Of a stretch of DNA of 64,000 bases, positions 47,929 to 56,926 are shown piece by piece. How positions within the stretch are numbered: position 1 is the first letter of the stretch; every line of letters begins with the position of its first letter. The translations under genes and the position numbers were made by a program. The DNA lies in contig JAEERP010000001.1 of NCBI GenBank assembly GCA_016285885.1, positions 248,001 to 312,000 of the forward strand, in the 5' to 3' direction. The DNA comes from Paludibacteraceae bacterium. GTDB taxonomy: Bacteria > Bacteroidota > Bacteroidia > Bacteroidales > Paludibacteraceae. The notes under the pieces were generated by a model, which worked only from the letters and a program-made list of their open reading frames with translations, had not been told where the DNA came from and ran no database searches.

Positions 47929-47936
47929 CAAATTTA
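47929..47936 (-). promoter_or_regulatory. -7 box of regulator-kinase operon
   Basis: On the minus strand this reads TAAATTTG, an exact TAnnTTTG, 28 bases ahead of ATG 47900. The -33 region falls inside the tandem repeat at 47936-47981. Confidence 0.55.
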
Positions 47937-47981
47937 AGTAATCTAACTGAAAAAATCTAAGTAATCTAACTGAAAAAATCT
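47936..47981. repeat. Exact tandem duplication, 23 bp x 2
   Basis: The unit AAGTAATCTAACTGAAAAAA plus TCT occurs twice, head to tail, with no mismatch. It lies between the divergent regulator and LysE-like genes, covering the -33 region of the regulator promoter. Confidence 0.85.
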
Positions 47982-48016
47982 TGGTTTATTTTTAAAAAAT
48001 AGCGATATTTGCATCT

Positions 48017-48640
48017 ATGATTCCGATGATTCTTAAAGGTTTGATTATTGGCGTTATCGTCTCTGCTCCCGTAGGCCCTATTGGAATTCTCTGCATACAG
48101 CGTACGCTGAATGGTGGTCGGGGACATGGTATATCGACAGCGCTTGGAGCGACGGCCTCCGACTTGTTGTACGCTGTGGTCGCAGCCTTTAGTATGTCCA
48201 TGGTCGTGGATTTCATCGATTCTCATCGCTTTATCCTCCAGGTGGCGGGTACAATCATCATTTTTTTCTTCGGACTTTACACGTATGCGACGAACCCTGT
48301 CTCTAAACTGAAGAAGATGCGGGGAGGAAATCAGAATTACCTGCAGGATTTCATCTCGTCTTTCTTGCTGACCGTGACGAATCCGTTGGTCGTCTTCCTC
48401 TTCATCGCATTGTTCGCCAAATATTCTTACATCACGGACGAGACGACGTTCGGCGATAGCATAATGGGCATCGTCTGTATTATGTTGGGCGCTTGCTTCT
48501 GGTGGACTCTCCTCGTGGGCATCGTCAACTATTTCAGGGATCGCTTCAATATGCGTGGTCTCTATGTAATCAATAAGGGCACAGGTTTCTTGCTGATGCT
48601 GATCGCTGTGTTCAGTCTTGTTTACTTTTTTCTCTCGTGA
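48017..48640 (+). CDS. LysE/RhtB-family exporter
   Basis: The 207-residue protein has about six membrane segments. It opens ILKGLIIGVIVSAPVGPIGI with the APVGP motif of the LysE family, followed by LGATASDLLYAVVAA and FLLTVTNPLVVFLFIALF. Known: members export amino acids or related small molecules. The substrate cannot be told. The ATG at 48017 is 10 bases after a box GATATTTG, one mismatch from consensus. engB starts 34 bases downstream, so it may head the envelope operon. Confidence 0.85.
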   Translation: MIPMILKGLIIGVIVSAPVGPIGILCIQRTLNGGRGHGISTALGATASDLLYAVVAAFSMSMVVDFIDSHRFILQVAGTIIIFFFGLYTYATNPVSKLKKMRGGNQNYLQDFISSFLLTVTNPLVVFLFIALFAKYSYITDETTFGDSIMGIVCIMLGACFWWTLLVGIVNYFRDRFNMRGLYVINKGTGFLLMLIAVFSLVYFFLS

Positions 48641-48674
48641 TTTTTTCCACGGATAATTAAATCTATTCACTCTT

Positions 48675-49274
48675 ATGGAAATCAAGAAAGCGGTTTTTGT
48701 CGAAAGTAATTCGGATTGGAGTAAGTGCCCGAAGCATCACTCTCCTGAATTCGCGTTCATCGGCAGGTCTAATGTCGGGAAGTCTTCTCTCATCAATAAG
48801 ATTACGAATCAAAAGAATCTGGCGAAGACCTCTTCCACTCCGGGTAAGACATTGCTGATCAACCATTTCTTGGTGGATGACCAGTGGTATTTGGTTGACT
48901 TGCCGGGATATGGTTTCGCTAAAATCAGCATGTCGGGTAGGTTTAAGCTCGAGAAGAAGATCAAGGATTATGTGCTGCAGCGTGAGGAGTTGGTGAATCT
49001 ATTCGTCCTCATCGATTCTCGCCATGAACCTCAGAAAAATGATCTGGAGTTTATCGAATTCTTGGGTACCAACGGCGTGCCTTTCTCGATCGTCTTCACC
49101 AAGGCGGATAAGCTCTCTAAAAGCAAACTGAACGCTAACGTGACAGCCTATAAGAATAGATTGTTGGAGGAGTGGGAGGAGTTGCCTCCTATCTTTATCA
49201 CTTCCTCTGAGACGGGGACCGGTAAGGATAGCTTGTTGGAGTATATAGAGTCAATTATTAAATCAATCGGGTAG
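48675..49274 (+). CDS. engB: Ribosome biogenesis GTPase EngB (YsxC/YihA)
   Basis: The 199-residue protein has G1 [10 protein letters not shown] (about 36-45), G2 threonine in SSTPGKT, G3 VDLPGYG, G4 TKAD and G5-like [10 protein letters not shown], all in the order of the TrmE-Era-EngA-EngB superfamily, at the size of EngB. Known: EngB is needed for assembly of the large ribosomal subunit. It lies between the LysE-like gene and the lipid A acyltransferase; the next ATG begins 2 bases after its stop. Confidence 0.96.
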   Translation: MEIKKAVFVESNSDWSKCPKHHSPEFAFIGRSNVGKSSLINKITNQKNLAKTSSTPGKTLLINHFLVDDQWYLVDLPGYGFAKISMSGRFKLEKKIKDYVLQREELVNLFVLIDSRHEPQKNDLEFIEFLGTNGVPFSIVFTKADKLSKSKLNANVTAYKNRLLEEWEELPPIFITSSETGTGKDSLLEYIESIIKSIG

Positions 49275-49276
49275 TG

Positions 49277-50155
49277 ATGGCTGTTCTTTTTTATCTTTTC
49301 TATGCCTTTGTATGGGTGATTTCATTCCTCCCGCTGGGGGTTTTATATATCTTCTCGTATTTGATCTATTTCCTCGCGTATTATGTGGTGAAATACCGTC
49401 GCGACGTTGTTCGCACGAACTTGACGAATTCCTTCCCGGAGTTGTCGGAGAAGGAGATCGTGAGGATCGAGAAGGGGTACTACCTGCATTTCGCCGATAT
49501 CGTGATGGAGACGGTCAAGTTGTTGCATATCTCGGATGACGAGATGCGCCATAGGATGCAGTTCTCCAATCCGGAGGTGATGGGCGATTTCTTCGAGAAC
49601 GGCAAGAGCGTGGTGATTCTCCTTGGCCATTACGGCAACTGGGAGTGGATCCCTTCCATCTATATGAATTATGACGGTATCGTGGGCGGTGAGCTATATC
49701 GTCCTCTGAACAATAAGTATTTCGACCAGTTTTTCCTGAAGTTGCGTTCGCGCTTCGGCACGGTCAATATCCCTAAGAACGATGCGCTTCGGGCCATCGT
49801 CAACATCCGTCGGGAGGGCAAGACTTTCGGCCTTGGCTTCATTGCCGACCAGACTCCTTCCGCCTCTAACCTCCATTACTGGAACACGTTCCTGAACCAG
49901 GATACGCCTTTCCTGAACGGCCCTGAACGAATCGCTCGCTCTGGTGGCTACGCGGTGGTCTACTTCGATGTGAAAAAGATTGAGCGGGGCTACTATACCT
50001 GCGATATCATCACGTTGACGGATGATGCCAAGAAGACAGCCGAGAACGAAATCACGGATAAGTACGTCGAACTCTTCGAGAAGACGATCAGGAGGGATCC
50101 TACCTGCTGGCTGTGGTCCCATCGTCGTTGGAAACATAAGCGTGTGAACCCATAA
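49277..50155 (+). CDS. Lipid A biosynthesis acyltransferase (LpxL/HtrB family)
   Basis: The 292-residue protein has an N-terminal membrane helix (LFYLFYAFVWVISFLPLGVL), the catalytic HYGNWE (HX4E, about 115-120), LGFIADQTPS near 195, and a C-terminal CWLWSHRRWKH typical of LpxL/LpxM proteins. Known: these enzymes add a secondary acyl chain from acyl-ACP to lipid A at the inner membrane. ATG 49277 is chosen over the in-frame GTG at 49274. The gene ends in TAATG with the GT2 gene. Confidence 0.93.
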   Translation: MAVLFYLFYAFVWVISFLPLGVLYIFSYLIYFLAYYVVKYRRDVVRTNLTNSFPELSEKEIVRIEKGYYLHFADIVMETVKLLHISDDEMRHRMQFSNPEVMGDFFENGKSVVILLGHYGNWEWIPSIYMNYDGIVGGELYRPLNNKYFDQFFLKLRSRFGTVNIPKNDALRAIVNIRREGKTFGLGFIADQTPSASNLHYWNTFLNQDTPFLNGPERIARSGGYAVVYFDVKKIERGYYTCDIITLTDDAKKTAENEITDKYVELFEKTIRRDPTCWLWSHRRWKHKRVNP

Positions 50156-51183
50156 TGAATAAGCTTGCGGTAGTCATACTGAATTGGAACGGACGGAAGA
50201 TGCTGGAGCAATATCTTCCCTCTGTTTGCCGTTTCTCCCAATTGGAGGGGGTGACGGTCGTCGTGGCGGATAATGGTTCGACGGACGATTCGGTCGCATA
50301 TCTGCGGGAGAATTTCCCTTCCGTGCAGATCCTCCTTCTGGATAAGAACTATGGCTTCGCGGATGGTTACAACCATGCTTTGGCGCAGTTGGACGCGGAG
50401 TATTTCCTGCTGCTGAACTCGGATGTGGAGGTGACGGAGAATTGGTTGGCGCCTATGCTGGATTTCATGGATGCCCATCCTGATGTCGCGGCTTGTCAAC
50501 CTAAAATACGTTCGTGGGTCGATAAGGGGCGTTTCGAACATGCGGGCGCATGTGGCGGCTTCTTGGATAAGTATGGTTTCCCTTTTTGTAGGGGTAGACT
50601 ATTCGGTGAGGTGGAAAGCGACAAGGGCCAGTATGACACGGTGGCGGATATTTTCTGGGCGACGGGTGCGGCGCTCCTGATCCGTTCTGACGATTATATG
50701 TCCGCCGGTGGTTTGGATGGTACTTTCTTCGCCCACATGGAGGAGATCGACCTATGCTGGAGACTTCGCTCGCATGGCCGCAGGATCGTGTGTGTGCCGG
50801 AGAGTGTCGTCTACCATTTGGGAGGCGGAACCTTGAATGTCGAGAACCCGCGGAAGACGTTCCTCAATTTCAGGAATAACCTTCTGATGATTTATAAAAA
50901 TGTGCCGGACGATTACCTGAAGCGTGTTCTGACGGCGCGTTTCTTCTTTGATTATGTGGCTGCGCTTCAGTATCTCCTGAAGGGTGATTTGTCTAATGCG
51001 AAGGCGATTTATAAGGCTCGCTGTGAGTTTCGGCAGATCCGTCATGCATATGATGGGAAACGTTCGGAGAATCTGTCGAGACAGATCCTCCATGACATAC
51101 CCGAGGTGTTGGGCCGTAGTCTGGTCTTCTCATTCTATCTGTTTGGTAAGAAACGTTTCTCGGATCTTACCTTCTCCAAATGA
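50155..51183 (+). CDS. Family 2 glycosyltransferase
   Basis: The 342-residue protein starts MNKLAVVILNWNGRKMLEQY and has VVVADNGSTDDSVAYL, LLLNSDVEVTENWL (the DxD-like metal site reads SDVE) and FWATGAALLIRSDDY with EEIDLCWRLRSHG. It fits the GT2 group of rhamnosyl- or related sugar transferases, without membrane segments. The start overlaps the acyltransferase stop (TAATG), so a role in lipopolysaccharide or other surface glycan assembly is likely. Donor and acceptor are unknown. It ends the operon, before a strong hairpin. Confidence 0.92.
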   Translation: MNKLAVVILNWNGRKMLEQYLPSVCRFSQLEGVTVVVADNGSTDDSVAYLRENFPSVQILLLDKNYGFADGYNHALAQLDAEYFLLLNSDVEVTENWLAPMLDFMDAHPDVAACQPKIRSWVDKGRFEHAGACGGFLDKYGFPFCRGRLFGEVESDKGQYDTVADIFWATGAALLIRSDDYMSAGGLDGTFFAHMEEIDLCWRLRSHGRRIVCVPESVVYHLGGGTLNVENPRKTFLNFRNNLLMIYKNVPDDYLKRVLTARFFFDYVAALQYLLKGDLSNAKAIYKARCEFRQIRHAYDGKRSENLSRQILHDIPEVLGRSLVFSFYLFGKKRFSDLTFSK

Positions 51184-51263
51184 TTTTTGTTGCGATCCTT
51201 TGCTGGATGTCCGTCGCATTGTGACGGACCCCCTCCTGTGTTTGGCGTGAAATGTGGACAAAA

Positions 51264-51297
51264 AAATGGACGCCCGGAGGAATCCGAACGTCCATTT
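51264..51297. terminator. Bidirectional terminator between GT2 and C1 peptidase genes
   Basis: AAATGGACG (51264-51272) pairs with CGTCCATTT (51289-51297), with an inner CGGA/TCCG pair around GGAA. It is flanked by A residues upstream and T residues downstream, so it can serve both convergent genes. Confidence 0.8.
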
Positions 51298-51326
51298 GTT
51301 GTTTAATTACAATGGATTGAGACGTT

Positions 51327-52778
51327 TTATTTCGCCTTCTTCATCCTAATCAGAGAGTTTTGAACCTCACTATTGCTGTAGGCGTTCATATGCTCCTTGT
51401 CAATGATAGAACTTACGATTGATGTGCCGTTGGAATTGTTGAACATTCTTCCGCCCGTCACGTAGAAGGTAGCCAAGTTCTTTCCAGTCACGTAGCTGAA
51501 GTTGTCGTCAAAGTTTTTGTCTCCCATCTCGTTGTATGGATCTGCGATAAGAGCGGTGTAGTAGTTTCCTGCTTTTGCCTCAGCCGGAATGTTGTAGTTC
51601 TTCTCGATCGTGATGCTCTTCCCTGCCTCGAGAACAACGTTCTTCTCGTTGTTGAACAAGATGTGCTTGTTAGACAAGTCCCTTGCTTTAAAGAGCAAAT
51701 AGATGATGGAGTAATCCTTCGTGTTGATGCTGTTGGCTCCATTGTTGGTAATGGTATACTTCACGGTTCTGTTGCCATCCATATCGAGCTCAACGTCAGA
51801 AATGACCTTCACGCTGATGTTGTCCGAAGTTGATTTGCGGACAGTGGCGACGGAGGAAGATGTGTTGTTGGCACCCCATACACCGAAGCAGAATTGTTTT
51901 ACGAAGAAATTGTAGTCTACCCAGATCATACCGTTGTCGCCCCAATCGCTCTTTCCCCAAGAGTTCTGGATGCGGAACGCTTGTTTGTTGTCGTCGAAGC
52001 CGACCAGCATCATGGCGTGGTATGCGTGTTGACCTTGGTAGTCCTTGGTGTCACTCTTGATGACTGCGCTACTGTTCCAAGACATGAATTTTTCACCCAA
52101 TCTCGCACCGATCACAAGCGGACCCTTCTCCAAGTGTGCCTTGATGTTGTTCACGGTCATACCGTAAGCCTCACCAGTGGAACTCATGTCCGCACTATAG
52201 GCAATCGTACGATACGAAGTGATCTTGTTGCTGGATTTTCCCTTTCCGGATACACCGTCGCAAGCCATTTTTTGGCTGGTGAAAGGTACTTCCGCCAAGG
52301 TAGCCACACCTTTCGACTGCATAACCTTGAAGGCAGGGTCGAAGCTGGAACCGCCACATTTGTTGCTTACCTCTGAACTGTAGCTTGATCTCATGCTGTG
52401 CCACAAGTCGACCGGACTACATTGGTAAGATGTGCTGTTCTTGTTGGACTTCCATGTGGAGTTGTCGATGGCATTCATTGTCGTTTTAAGACCGTAAGAG
52501 GTGGCCCATGCCACGCAAGTACCATATTGACCTTGGTTGCCTACTGGCGGACAATAATCTACCCAACTCTTCGAGGAGGAGGTTACATCATCTCCGTCCA
52601 ACAAATCGTCCGTATCTTCCCAGTTCTCTCCGTTTGGATCATAACCCAACATGGAGGCGAAGATATCTATGATTGTATTAACTATCTGTTGCGCTTCTTC
52701 GTCTGTGCAAGAAGCCATGAAGAGAGTCGGTACGCTCAATACTATAGCGGCAATCTTCTTTCTGAATGATTTCATCAT
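51327..52778 (-). CDS. Papain-like (C1 family) protease lipoprotein
   Basis: The 483-residue protein begins MMKSFRKKIAAIVLSVPTLF, with the lipobox cysteine at 24 followed by TDEEAQQ, an acidic tail that suggests surface export. The protease domain (about 70-320) has the oxyanion Gln82 and catalytic Cys88 in NQGQYGTCVAWA, the His in YHAMMLVGFDD and the Asn in IQNSWGKSDWGDNG. A C-terminal beta-sandwich of about 150 residues follows. No propeptide of the usual cathepsin type is obvious. It lies 50 bases after the pentapeptide-like gene and is probably in its operon. Substrate unknown. Start Met1 or Met2 cannot be told apart. Confidence 0.9.
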   Translation of the reverse strand: MMKSFRKKIAAIVLSVPTLFMASCTDEEAQQIVNTIIDIFASMLGYDPNGENWEDTDDLLDGDDVTSSSKSWVDYCPPVGNQGQYGTCVAWATSYGLKTTMNAIDNSTWKSNKNSTSYQCSPVDLWHSMRSSYSSEVSNKCGGSSFDPAFKVMQSKGVATLAEVPFTSQKMACDGVSGKGKSSNKITSYRTIAYSADMSSTGEAYGMTVNNIKAHLEKGPLVIGARLGEKFMSWNSSAVIKSDTKDYQGQHAYHAMMLVGFDDNKQAFRIQNSWGKSDWGDNGMIWVDYNFFVKQFCFGVWGANNTSSSVATVRKSTSDNISVKVISDVELDMDGNRTVKYTITNNGANSINTKDYSIIYLLFKARDLSNKHILFNNEKNVVLEAGKSITIEKNYNIPAEAKAGNYYTALIADPYNEMGDKNFDDNFSYVTGKNLATFYVTGGRMFNNSNGTSIVSSIIDKEHMNAYSNSEVQNSLIRMKKAK

Positions 52779-52828
52779 ATTGTTTATTTTTTTTTTTGAG
52801 GTTGTGAATAATTGACTATTGATTGTTT

Positions 52829-53758
52829 TTAAAATGCGTTAAATGAAGGGATTGAATCGTTTTTGAAGAGCGTTCCCTCTCTCTTGGGCGATAGCAGGAA
52901 ATGCGTCTCGTTGGTCTTGATTCCTCCTTTGAAGTTTGTCCTGTCGAACTTCACATTCCCGTAGAATGCGGACTCTTCCATGTCGCATTCCGCATTGAAG
53001 GTGGTGCCGACAATGTCCACTCGTCCAGCGAATCTGCTGAAGGCGAGCGATGTGATATCTTCGCATGTCCCGTAGTTGAAGATGAAGAATCCGTTGATGG
53101 TCGATAGGGATAAATCGAATCTTCCTGCGGTGTATAGGTTGCTGATTTGTAGGTTGTTGATGGTTAGTCCTTGAAAGGAGACCTCCTGCTTGAATTTTGT
53201 GTCCATCATGTTGAGGTCGCCCCTGAAGGTGGCTCCGCACATCATGAAGGTGGAGTCAGCCTCCATTTCCCACCATTTGTTCTTTTCCCCTATGCAGAGA
53301 ATGTTGTTGAGCAGTGCCTCTCCCCTGAAGACTGTTTTGTCGAAGCTCACGCTAGCGTAGAATTCCGCCTCGCTGAAGTCCACATTTTTCCTGAAGTCAC
53401 AATCCATGAAGTGCACGTCACGTTCGAAACGGTTTTTTATGGGAAGGTTTTTCCCGCTGATCGTTTTTTGTCCGTAGCCTTTCACCTCCCCCAGGAAGAC
53501 GCAGCTTTGGAAGTATATGGAGCTGGATATATGTGCGACGAAGGTGGTCGGGGCGATCATGTCCACGTCATCCACGTCCGAGAAGTTGAGGTCTCCCTTG
53601 ATGATCGCATTGGCGAAGAGGACAGGTTTTCCTTTGTTGATGAGCTTGATGATATCCTTTGCTTGATATTCCTTCATCGCAGGTTCCTTTTCGTTTTGCG
53701 CCTTTGAACATGAAATGAAACAAAGTCCCATGTATATTAATATCAGTAATTTCTTCAT
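52829..53758 (-). CDS. Pentapeptide-repeat-like lipoprotein
   Basis: The 309-residue protein begins MKKLLILIYMGLCFISC with the lipobox cysteine at 17. From about residue 45 it has spaced A/G-N/D-L-x-F and F-x-x-x-V-x-F units (VHFMDCDFRKNVDFSEAEF; VSFDKTVFRGEALL; VKFDRTNFKGGIKTNETHF), suggesting a right-handed beta-helix of pentapeptide type, though degenerate. Known: such helices are binding or scaffold folds. It lies upstream of the C1 protease gene and could be its partner; that is inference. ATG 53758 follows the promoter at 53794; the frame from 53782 lacks a signal peptide start. Confidence 0.75.
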   Translation of the reverse strand: MKKLLILIYMGLCFISCSKAQNEKEPAMKEYQAKDIIKLINKGKPVLFANAIIKGDLNFSDVDDVDMIAPTTFVAHISSSIYFQSCVFLGEVKGYGQKTISGKNLPIKNRFERDVHFMDCDFRKNVDFSEAEFYASVSFDKTVFRGEALLNNILCIGEKNKWWEMEADSTFMMCGATFRGDLNMMDTKFKQEVSFQGLTINNLQISNLYTAGRFDLSLSTINGFFIFNYGTCEDITSLAFSRFAGRVDIVGTTFNAECDMEESAFYGNVKFDRTNFKGGIKTNETHFLLSPKREGTLFKNDSIPSFNAF

Positions 53759-53793
53759 TTTTATTTTGAAGTACACAACCATTATACATCCGA

Positions 53794-53801
53794 CAAAGTT
53801 A
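53794..53801 (-). promoter_or_regulatory. -7 box of pentapeptide-like/C1 protease genes
   Basis: On the minus strand this reads TAACTTTG, an exact TAnnTTTG, 35 bases ahead of ATG 53758. TTTC at 53824-53827 is a weak -33 candidate at 22 bases. Confidence 0.55.
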
Positions 53802-54010
53802 ATGAATTTTTTTTATTATGATTGAAATCCTCGTTTTTTCGTTTCCAAATGTTCTTGAATGTGTGGAATATGTGTCGTGTGGTGCGCAAACACTATGTTT
53901 GATGGGAGGTGAGATGTTCTTTTTTGCGCTTCCTGGTTGCTTCGTCTGTTTTTCTCCCTCTTTTTTTTTATGCTTGTCGGATTATTCTACGTTGTTAATG
54001 ATAAATTTAG

Positions 54011-54018
54011 TAACTTTA
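54011..54018 (+). promoter_or_regulatory. Probable -7 box of the 54048 gene
   Basis: TAACTTTA differs from TAnnTTTG only in the last base and ends 29 bases before ATG 54048. Confidence 0.4.
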
Positions 54019-54047
54019 CGCGTTCAAACATAGGCGTTAGTTTGGTT

Positions 54048-54614
54048 ATGGTTAACATGAAGCGATTTATTATTTGTTGGTTTTGTCTGGTGGTGATGTC
54101 ACTCCAGTCATTTGCCCAAAAAGATTTTTTCGGTTTCCAGACGGTTTCCGTGTTTGGTGATACCTATCAATTGAGGTGGTCTGCTAAGATGAGGAACGGA
54201 CGTGTGATGGAGGAGTTCATCCGCCCGAAGGATAATATGTCCAATTTTGAGAAGAAGGTGGTGCTGGAGCTCTCGAATGTCGGGAAGACGAAGGAGGATG
54301 AGGTGGAAAATCAGATGGCGGAGCTCGCTGTCATGAAGGAGCAGAGCATCGTATTTAATTATAATCAGTTGGAAAGCGAGAACTCGGACGAGTTGTGGGT
54401 GGAGTATACCCAAGGCAATGTACAAGGGGGTAAGCCTTTTGTCTTGGAGTGGAACTTTTGTCGCTACAAAACCGTGGGGAACCGTGTCGTCCTCTTCCGT
54501 TTCCGCCAACGTTATTATGACACGAAGGAACAAACGTTCACAAAGACAGTGGATAAGCATAGGGAGAAGTGGATCAAGGAGCTGGTCTCTTTCCAAATCC
54601 CTGATATGAAATAG
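54048..54614 (+). CDS. Small secreted hypothetical protein
   Basis: The 188-residue protein begins MVNMKRFIICWFCLVVMSLQ, a signal peptide ending at SFAQ. A compact beta-rich domain of about 165 residues follows, with FQTVSVFGDTYQLRWSAKM, an acidic helix (LSNVGKTKEDEVENQMAELA) and FRFRQRYYDTKEQTFTKTVD. I recognise no family. Starts at 54048 or 54057 are both possible; the frame open back to 53937 precedes the promoter box. ffh follows 36 bases downstream, so it may share a transcript with ffh-folD. Confidence 0.65.
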   Translation: MVNMKRFIICWFCLVVMSLQSFAQKDFFGFQTVSVFGDTYQLRWSAKMRNGRVMEEFIRPKDNMSNFEKKVVLELSNVGKTKEDEVENQMAELAVMKEQSIVFNYNQLESENSDELWVEYTQGNVQGGKPFVLEWNFCRYKTVGNRVVLFRFRQRYYDTKEQTFTKTVDKHREKWIKELVSFQIPDMK

Positions 54615-54650
54615 ATAATATAAATTTAGTTAGATAGAGTATAATCGGTT

Positions 54651-55967
54651 ATGTTCGAAAGTTTAGGCGAAAGATTAGAACGTTCCTTCAAAATATTGAA
54701 GGGTGAAGGTAAGATTACAGAGGTTAATGTGGCGGAGACGCTGAAGGATGTGCGCAAGGCGCTCCTGAATGCGGACGTGAACTACAAGGTGGCCAAGACG
54801 TTTACTGACACTGTGAAGGAGAAGGCTCTGGGACAGAATGTGCTCACATCGGTGAAGCCGAGTCAGTTGATGGTCAAGATTGTTCATGATGAGTTGGCCC
54901 AGTTGATGGGTGGCACCTCCACGGATATTAATTTGGATGGCAAACCTTCCGTCATTTTGATGTCTGGTCTGCAAGGTTCTGGTAAGACGACCTTCTCCGG
55001 CAAACTGGCGAACATGCTGAAGACGAAGAAGTCTAAGAATCCTTTCTTGGTGGCGTGTGACGTCTATCGTCCTGCCGCCATCGAACAGTTGAAGGTGCTT
55101 GGCGAACAGATCGGTGTTCCTGTCTATTCGGAGATGGATAGCAAGGACCCAGTCTCCATCGCGAAGAGCGCCATTGAGGAGGCTAAGGCGAAGGGACATG
55201 ATGTTGTGATCATAGATACGGCGGGTCGTTTGGCTGTCGATGAGCAGATGATGAACGAAATCGCGGCCATCAAGGCTGCCATCAACCCGAACGAGATACT
55301 TTTCGTCGTGGATTCCATGACGGGTCAGGACGCTGTCAATACGGCTAAGGAGTTCAATGACCGTCTCGACTTCGACGGCGTGGTGCTCACAAAGTTGGAC
55401 GGTGATACCCGTGGTGGTGCCGCTCTTTCCATCCGCTCCGTGGTGAACAAGCCTATTAAGTTCATCGGAACGGGCGAGAAGATGGAGGCGATCGACGTCT
55501 TCCACCCTGAACGTATGGCCGACCGTATCTTGGGTATGGGTGATATCGTCTCTTTGGTGGAGCGTGCCCAGGAGCAATATGACGAGAACGAGGCGCGCAA
55601 ACTGCAGCGTAAGATCTCGAAGAACCAGTTCGACTTCAACGATTTCTTGGCGCAGATCCAACAGGTGAAGAAGATGGGTAACTTGAAGGACCTGGCTTCG
55701 ATGATCCCTGGCGTGGGTAAGGCGTTGAAGAATGTGGACATCGATGACAACGCGTTCAAGAGCGTGGAGGCCATCATCTATTCCATGACCCCTCGCGAAC
55801 GCACCAACCCTGCCATCTTGGATAGCTCCCGCCGTATGAGGATCGCCAAGGGTAGCGGAACGGATATTCAGGAGGTGAACCGCCTGATCAAACAATTCGA
55901 TGAGACGCGCAAGCTGATGCGTACCATCACCCAAAGTCAAGGAAAATTAAAATTAGGACGTAGATAA
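54651..55967 (+). CDS. ffh: Signal recognition particle protein Ffh (SRP54)
   Basis: The 438-residue protein has the N domain (MFESLGERLERSFKILKGEG), the GTPase domain with G1 GLQGSGKTTFSGKLA (about 106-120), DTAGRLAVDEQMMNE and TKLDGDTRGGAALS, and an M domain from about residue 300 with GKALKNVDIDDNAF and RRMRIAKGSGTDIQEVN. Known: Ffh binds signal sequences and the 4.5S RNA and brings nascent chains to FtsY at the membrane. The M-domain tail after the RNA-binding helix is short, a common trait outside the proteobacteria. folD follows after 12 bases. Confidence 0.97.
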   Translation: MFESLGERLERSFKILKGEGKITEVNVAETLKDVRKALLNADVNYKVAKTFTDTVKEKALGQNVLTSVKPSQLMVKIVHDELAQLMGGTSTDINLDGKPSVILMSGLQGSGKTTFSGKLANMLKTKKSKNPFLVACDVYRPAAIEQLKVLGEQIGVPVYSEMDSKDPVSIAKSAIEEAKAKGHDVVIIDTAGRLAVDEQMMNEIAAIKAAINPNEILFVVDSMTGQDAVNTAKEFNDRLDFDGVVLTKLDGDTRGGAALSIRSVVNKPIKFIGTGEKMEAIDVFHPERMADRILGMGDIVSLVERAQEQYDENEARKLQRKISKNQFDFNDFLAQIQQVKKMGNLKDLASMIPGVGKALKNVDIDDNAFKSVEAIIYSMTPRERTNPAILDSSRRMRIAKGSGTDIQEVNRLIKQFDETRKLMRTITQSQGKLKLGRR

Positions 55968-55979
55968 TAATTATTTTTT

Positions 55980-56861
55980 ATGCAACTGATTGACGGAAAG
56001 GCGATTGCTGATCAAATCAAGCAGGAAATCGCACAAGAGGTGGCTGACATAAAGGCTAAAGGGGGTAAGACCCCGCATTTGGCCGTTATCATTGTTGGCC
56101 ACGATGGAGGTAGTGAAACGTATGTCGCCCATAAGGTGAAGTCTTGTGAGCAGGTCGGATTCAAATCCACGAAGATCTGTTTCGAGGCGGATGTGACGGA
56201 AGAGGAACTCCTCAAACAAATCGATGTGTTGAACCATGACGACGATGTGGACGGATTCATCGTGCAGCTTCCTTTGCCTAAGCATATTTCTGAGCAGAAG
56301 GTGATCGAGGCGATCGATTACCGCAAGGATGTGGATGGTTTCCATCCGATCAATGTGGGCCGTACCTCTATTGGATTGCCTTCTTTCGTGTCTGCCACTC
56401 CAGCTGGTATCTTGGAGTTGTTGAAACGTTATGATATCGACACGAAGGGTAAGCATTGCGTGGTGGTCGGACGTAGCAATATCGTTGGTAAACCAGTGGC
56501 TTCATTGATGATGCAGAAGGCTTATCCGGGCGATGCTACCGTTACGATTTGCCATAGCCGCACGCAGAACTTGAAGGAGGTGACTCTCCAGGCTGATATC
56601 TTGATCGTTGCTATGGGCTCTCCTAAGTTCCTTACCGCTGACATGGTGAAGGAGGGTGCTGTCGTAATCGATGTGGGTACGACGCGTGTGCCTTGTCCTA
56701 CCACGAAGACCGGCTTCAAACTGACGGGTGACGTCGATTTCGAGAACGTGGCTCCTAAGTGCAGCTACATCACTCCGGTTCCAGGCGGTGTGGGTCCGAT
56801 GACGATCTGCTCCTTGCTGAAGAACACTTTGCTCGCAGGTAAGAAGGCAATTTATAAGTAA
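55980..56861 (+). CDS. folD: Bifunctional methylenetetrahydrofolate dehydrogenase/cyclohydrolase FolD
   Basis: The 293-residue protein has [17 protein letters not shown] with the catalytic YxxxK (about 50-54), [13 protein letters not shown], the cofactor-binding [18 protein letters not shown] (about 163-180) and the closing [11 protein letters not shown]. Known: FolD interconverts methylene- and formyl-tetrahydrofolate, supplying one-carbon units for purines and formyl-Met. It is co-transcribed with ffh. A hairpin terminator follows 22 bases after the stop. Confidence 0.97.
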   Translation: MQLIDGKAIADQIKQEIAQEVADIKAKGGKTPHLAVIIVGHDGGSETYVAHKVKSCEQVGFKSTKICFEADVTEEELLKQIDVLNHDDDVDGFIVQLPLPKHISEQKVIEAIDYRKDVDGFHPINVGRTSIGLPSFVSATPAGILELLKRYDIDTKGKHCVVVGRSNIVGKPVASLMMQKAYPGDATVTICHSRTQNLKEVTLQADILIVAMGSPKFLTADMVKEGAVVIDVGTTRVPCPTTKTGFKLTGDVDFENVAPKCSYITPVPGGVGPMTICSLLKNTLLAGKKAIYK

Positions 56862-56883
56862 TTGATATTTTTACAAATACAAT

Positions 56884-56919
56884 GTAGGGACATGTTTCGG
56901 TGTGTCCCTACTTATTTTT
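56884..56919 (+). terminator. Terminator of ffh-folD
   Basis: GTAGGGACA (56884-56892) pairs with TGTCCCTAC (56903-56911) around a 10-base loop, followed by TTATTTTT. Confidence 0.82.
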
Positions 56920-56926
56920 CTGGATT

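Noticed and set aside
54675-55940. 421-codon open frame opposite ffh
   Set aside because: Antisense to the complete ffh gene, low-complexity His/Arg/Leu product, no promoter or family.
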